DNA of 64,000 nt. Source: Paenibacillus tengchongensis. Lineage in GTDB: Bacteria > Bacillota > Bacilli > Paenibacillales > Paenibacillaceae. The translations under genes were made by a program, and so were the position numbers. This document shows positions 61,986-64,000 of the stretch, one piece after another. Under the pieces are notes generated by a model. That model was given only the letters and a program-made list of their open reading frames with translations. It did not search any database and was not told where the DNA came from. Every line of letters begins with the position of its first letter. Within the stretch, counting starts at the first letter, position 1. The stretch covers positions 1 through 64,000 of the forward strand of contig NZ_WACP01000012.1 of the NCBI RefSeq assembly GCF_008973665.1, read 5' to 3'.

Positions 61986-62531
61986 CTACCCTCTTGATAA
62001 AGCCCTGATCTTCTGCAATGAAAGATGGTCCCTCACAAAATACAGAGTTGACCCGATCATCAGCGCATAGTAAGGAATCAGAAGATACAAGCTGTAATCA
62101 TTCACATGCCCGGTCAGCAGCACAAAATGTGTACTGGTCAGGAACATCGCCTCCTGAGTTTCCTTAAGATCAAAGAAAGGATAAACGAACAGAGTTCCAT
62201 TCAGCGCATACATAAGAAAAAGCAACAAGGTGCTCAGCGAACGCCGGATTGCCAAACTGACCAGCAGCAGCAATAGCGTAATCACAAACAGCAGCGCATA
62301 GAGGGCTATTTTCGCTTCCAGACCATCATCCGAATAGATCGTAAAGAGCATCGTGGTATCCTTATTCGAATACGTGATATTCGAGAATTCATGATCATAA
62401 GATATTGCCGTCGAGGCGGAATGATTTATGGTGAGCAACAGATGACCCACAAATATCAAAATCATGAGCACAATCAAACCATTCATGATCAGATAGGCTT
62501 TGCTATCTTTTGACCCGTGCGAATGCGACAT
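61986..62531 (-). CDS. Membrane protein of unknown function
   Basis: 181 residues, four or five hydrophobic helices (about 14-34, 73-95, 97-115, 134-155 and 158-175). N-terminus MSHSHGSKDSKAY is His/Ser-rich. Extracytoplasmic loop contains NHSASTAISYDHEFSNITYSN. Not recognised. Start at 62531 with GGGAGA upstream. Confidence 0.7.
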   Translation of the reverse strand: MSHSHGSKDSKAYLIMNGLIVLMILIFVGHLLLTINHSASTAISYDHEFSNITYSNKDTTMLFTIYSDDGLEAKIALYALLFVITLLLLLVSLAIRRSLSTLLLFLMYALNGTLFVYPFFDLKETQEAMFLTSTHFVLLTGHVNDYSLYLLIPYYALMIGSTLYFVRDHLSLQKIRALSRG

Positions 62532-62684
62532 TGGGTAGCGTCTCCCATCCGTTTGTGGAACTGCTGTCCAGGCATGATATGATAAGGAACATCCTAATGG
62601 TATAAACTTAAACCATGCTCCGATACGGCACAGATCACACCTCATGGCAATTGTAGATTTTTACGGATGGAATTTGACGGTACG

Positions 62685-62876
62685 TTAACGCTCCCCGGTG
62701 TTCACCTTACTCTGCTCTCGCTTCGTCTGGTAATAAGCCAGTCCCCAGACCAGCAATACAAGCGGGATGAAAATGTACAATGGGAGGGAAAGATCCTTAC
62801 CGGTAATCATCGACAGGACAGACCAAACTACGAACACAATCAAATAATAGATAAACATCCTGCTAAAAATGCTCAC
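62685..62876 (-). CDS. Small membrane protein
   Basis: 63 residues, two helices (about 6-26 and 32-50) and a charged tail TKREQSKVNTGER. A GTG at 62876 is chosen because GGAGG lies eight bases before it. No family recognised. First of a set of three short minus-strand membrane genes. Confidence 0.6.
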   Translation of the reverse strand: MSIFSRMFIYYLIVFVVWSVLSMITGKDLSLPLYIFIPLVLLVWGLAYYQTKREQSKVNTGER

Positions 62877-62907
62877 CACCCACACCTCCACTTCTATATT
62901 TCTCGTG

Positions 62908-63135
62908 TCACCACTCGGTTAACATACCAGGAAATCCGAACCCCCAAATAAGCAGGCCAATGATGATCATAAGGCCGCCGGCTATTCTCGTCATTACCAG
63001 CGGCAGCCCGCGATCATGCTCAGACCGCTTCACAGAGCTTAACGTTCTCGTCTCCAGCGTCACCGTCTTCATTCGCGCAAAGTATAGCCCCATGGCCACA
63101 AAGAATAATCCCGCCAGCACTCGTAAAATTATCAT
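62908..63135 (-). CDS. Small membrane protein
   Basis: 75 residues. Two helices (2-20 and 47-68) around a charged loop with VTLETRTLSSVKRSEHD. The ATG at 63135 overlaps the stop of the upstream gene as ATGA, so it is coupled to it. No family recognised. Confidence 0.65.
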   Translation of the reverse strand: MIILRVLAGLFFVAMGLYFARMKTVTLETRTLSSVKRSEHDRGLPLVMTRIAGGLMIIIGLLIWGFGFPGMLTEW

Positions 63136-63326
63136 CTGCCCTCACCTCTTCTTCTTTTCTGCGAATTCATCACCATATAATAGGAGGTAACCCCAACCAG
63201 CAGCCCGTACAGCGTATATAGAATCTTCCACTTCAACGTCTTCTCATCAAACAGCAGCCACACGACCGCCGGAATCCCCAGCCCTGTGAACAGACCCACA
63301 AACCGTGCTTGCGCTTTGATCGACAT
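63132..63326 (-). CDS. Small membrane protein
   Basis: 64 residues. Two helices (about 8-26 and 34-52) and a basic tail QKRRRGEGR. Four-base overlap with the next gene. No family recognised. Together with 62908-63135 it may form a two-subunit membrane unit. Confidence 0.65.
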   Translation of the reverse strand: MSIKAQARFVGLFTGLGIPAVVWLLFDEKTLKWKILYTLYGLLVGVTSYYMVMNSQKRRRGEGR

Positions 63327-63433
63327 GTCTCACCCCTCCAGTATTTTCCTGATAATATCTAATAACCAGAAATCATGGCAAGAATTCATCCCCCTGCTCA
63401 TAAGCGAACCAAAGTCCAACCTTCTAATCCCAC

Positions 63434-63478
63434 GCAAAAAAAAGCGGAACCTCGCCAGAAAAAGCCAAGTTCCGCTTG
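63434..63478 (-). terminator. Minus-strand terminator
   Basis: AAGCGGAAC (63442-63450) pairs with GTTCCGCTT (63469-63477); on the minus strand the stem is followed by eight T (63436-63443). It would stop a transcript coming from the gene at the right edge. Confidence 0.8.
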
Positions 63479-63558
63479 TTACTCCCGTTTATATCCCTGT
63501 CTTCGGGTTTAAAATCTATTATCTAATTACTCTCTTATAGACTGGCGGTGATGCAGCA

Positions 63559-63765
63559 ATGGGTGTCCTCCTGATTATAGGGATCTGCGGTATCATAAAC
63601 GGAGTGCTCAACCTGGCCTTCCCCGGCTTCATGGCCAAAATACGTCCCTACCTCATCACGCATCTTGTACCTGAAGACCCGGCCTACCATATCCAGCGGG
63701 CAAAAATGAGCCTGACCATCGGCTTGTCGTGCCTGATCTTTTATGTAATACTGCGCCTTGCCTAA
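63559..63765 (+). CDS. Small membrane protein
   Basis: 68 residues. Two helices (2-20 and 49-67) with a short basic linker (MAKIRPYLITHLVPEDPAYHIQRAK). GGTGATG lies before the ATG at 63559. No family recognised. Confidence 0.65.
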   Translation: MGVLLIIGICGIINGVLNLAFPGFMAKIRPYLITHLVPEDPAYHIQRAKMSLTIGLSCLIFYVILRLA

Positions 63766-63772
63766 GCCCCGC

Positions 63773-64000
63773 TCACTCCCCGACTTCAATCCCGAAATAA
63801 TAGGACGCCGAATTCCGCTCCTCCCAAACCGCCTCCAGGACATACCGGTAATATCCCGGTTCCTCGGGAAGATTATAACGATATTGATCTGGTTCACTAA
63901 TAGATTCCTGCACCCCATCCACCCCTATAACCGCTAACCGGAACTCATCCGGCTGCATGGGAAACTTAATCCGAAGAACATCACCCGGTGCTGCAGACAC
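63773..64000 (-). CDS. C-terminal part of a hypothetical protein, cut by the window edge
   Basis: The last 75 codons or so. Beta-rich sequence with YYRYVLEAVWEERNSASYYFGIEVGE at its end (anchors: YRYVLEA, SYYFGIEVG). The reading frame is open to the right edge, so the start is outside. No function can be given. Confidence 0.6.
   Translation of the reverse strand: MSAAPGDVLRIKFPMQPDEFRLAVIGVDGVQESISEPDQYRYNLPEEPGYYRYVLEAVWEERNSASYYFGIEVGE

Overview
The window comes from an endospore-forming member of the Bacillota, most likely Paenibacillus. The gene order of the left two thirds follows the Bacillus subtilis safA / pheA-pheB / obg-spo0B-rpmA-prp-rplU / spoIVFB-spoIVFA / minDC-mreDCB / radC-maf / spoIIB / folC-valS / spoVID / hemL-B-D-C-X-A region. 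It adds features typical of Paenibacillaceae: an RNase G, siroheme genes inside the haem operon, and high coding GC with long antisense shadow frames. All functional calls come from reading the sequence; no database search was run.

Layout. 1-260: tandem promoters and leader of an rRNA operon that reads out of the left edge. 399-6950: a spore-coat LysM protein (safA-like), then an amino-acid operon on the minus strand, ACT regulator - hom - thrB - pheA - ilvE. 7.0-9.8 kb: a three-gene operon of an SPFH protein with three zinc ribbons and two membrane proteins. 9.9-16.5 kb: obg, a membrane-anchored Spo0B-like phosphotransferase, the L21/Prp/L27 ribosomal operon with an L21 leader, RNase G, and the SpoIVFB/SpoIVFA sigma-K checkpoint pair. 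16.7-23.8 kb: cell-shape and division genes (minD, minC, mreD, mreC, mreB), radC, maf and a SpoIIB-like SPOR protein. 23.9-29.1 kb: two tandem glycosyltransferase paralogues and two tandem membrane diguanylate cyclases. 29.2-38.2 kb: murC, folC, valS with a T-box leader, spoVID-like LysM protein and a third glycosyltransferase. 38.4-42.5 kb: an accessory stretch with a plus-strand diguanylate cyclase, a 28-bp tandem repeat array, dispersed inverted repeats, a zinc metallopeptidase and an IS3 relic. 42.6-52.7 kb: the haem/siroheme operon on the minus strand (hemA - hemX - precorrin-2 dehydrogenase - hemC - cobA/hemD fusion - hemB - hemL - rluA-like), with two kinds of intergenic hairpin arrays. 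53.0-54.7 kb: a plus-strand RNase J. 55.0-59.0 kb: AT-rich island with a VanZ-like and an acyltransferase gene and about 2.3 kb with no recognisable gene. 59.0-61.9 kb: a purine salvage operon (PRTase - IMP dehydrogenase - HPRT) behind an unusual purine riboswitch. 62-64 kb: small membrane proteins.

The strongest candidate for something new is the purine-type riboswitch at 58974-59147. P1, P2, P3, the L2/L3 kissing loops and the GUUUCUAC core are intact, but the P3-P1 junction is expanded. Its 3' half is also built into an intrinsic terminator stem, which predicts a ligand-ON switch for a salvage operon. Next are the hairpin arrays at 46016-46204 and 50139-50327, whose stems vary by paired changes, and the 28-bp repeat array at 39869-40132.
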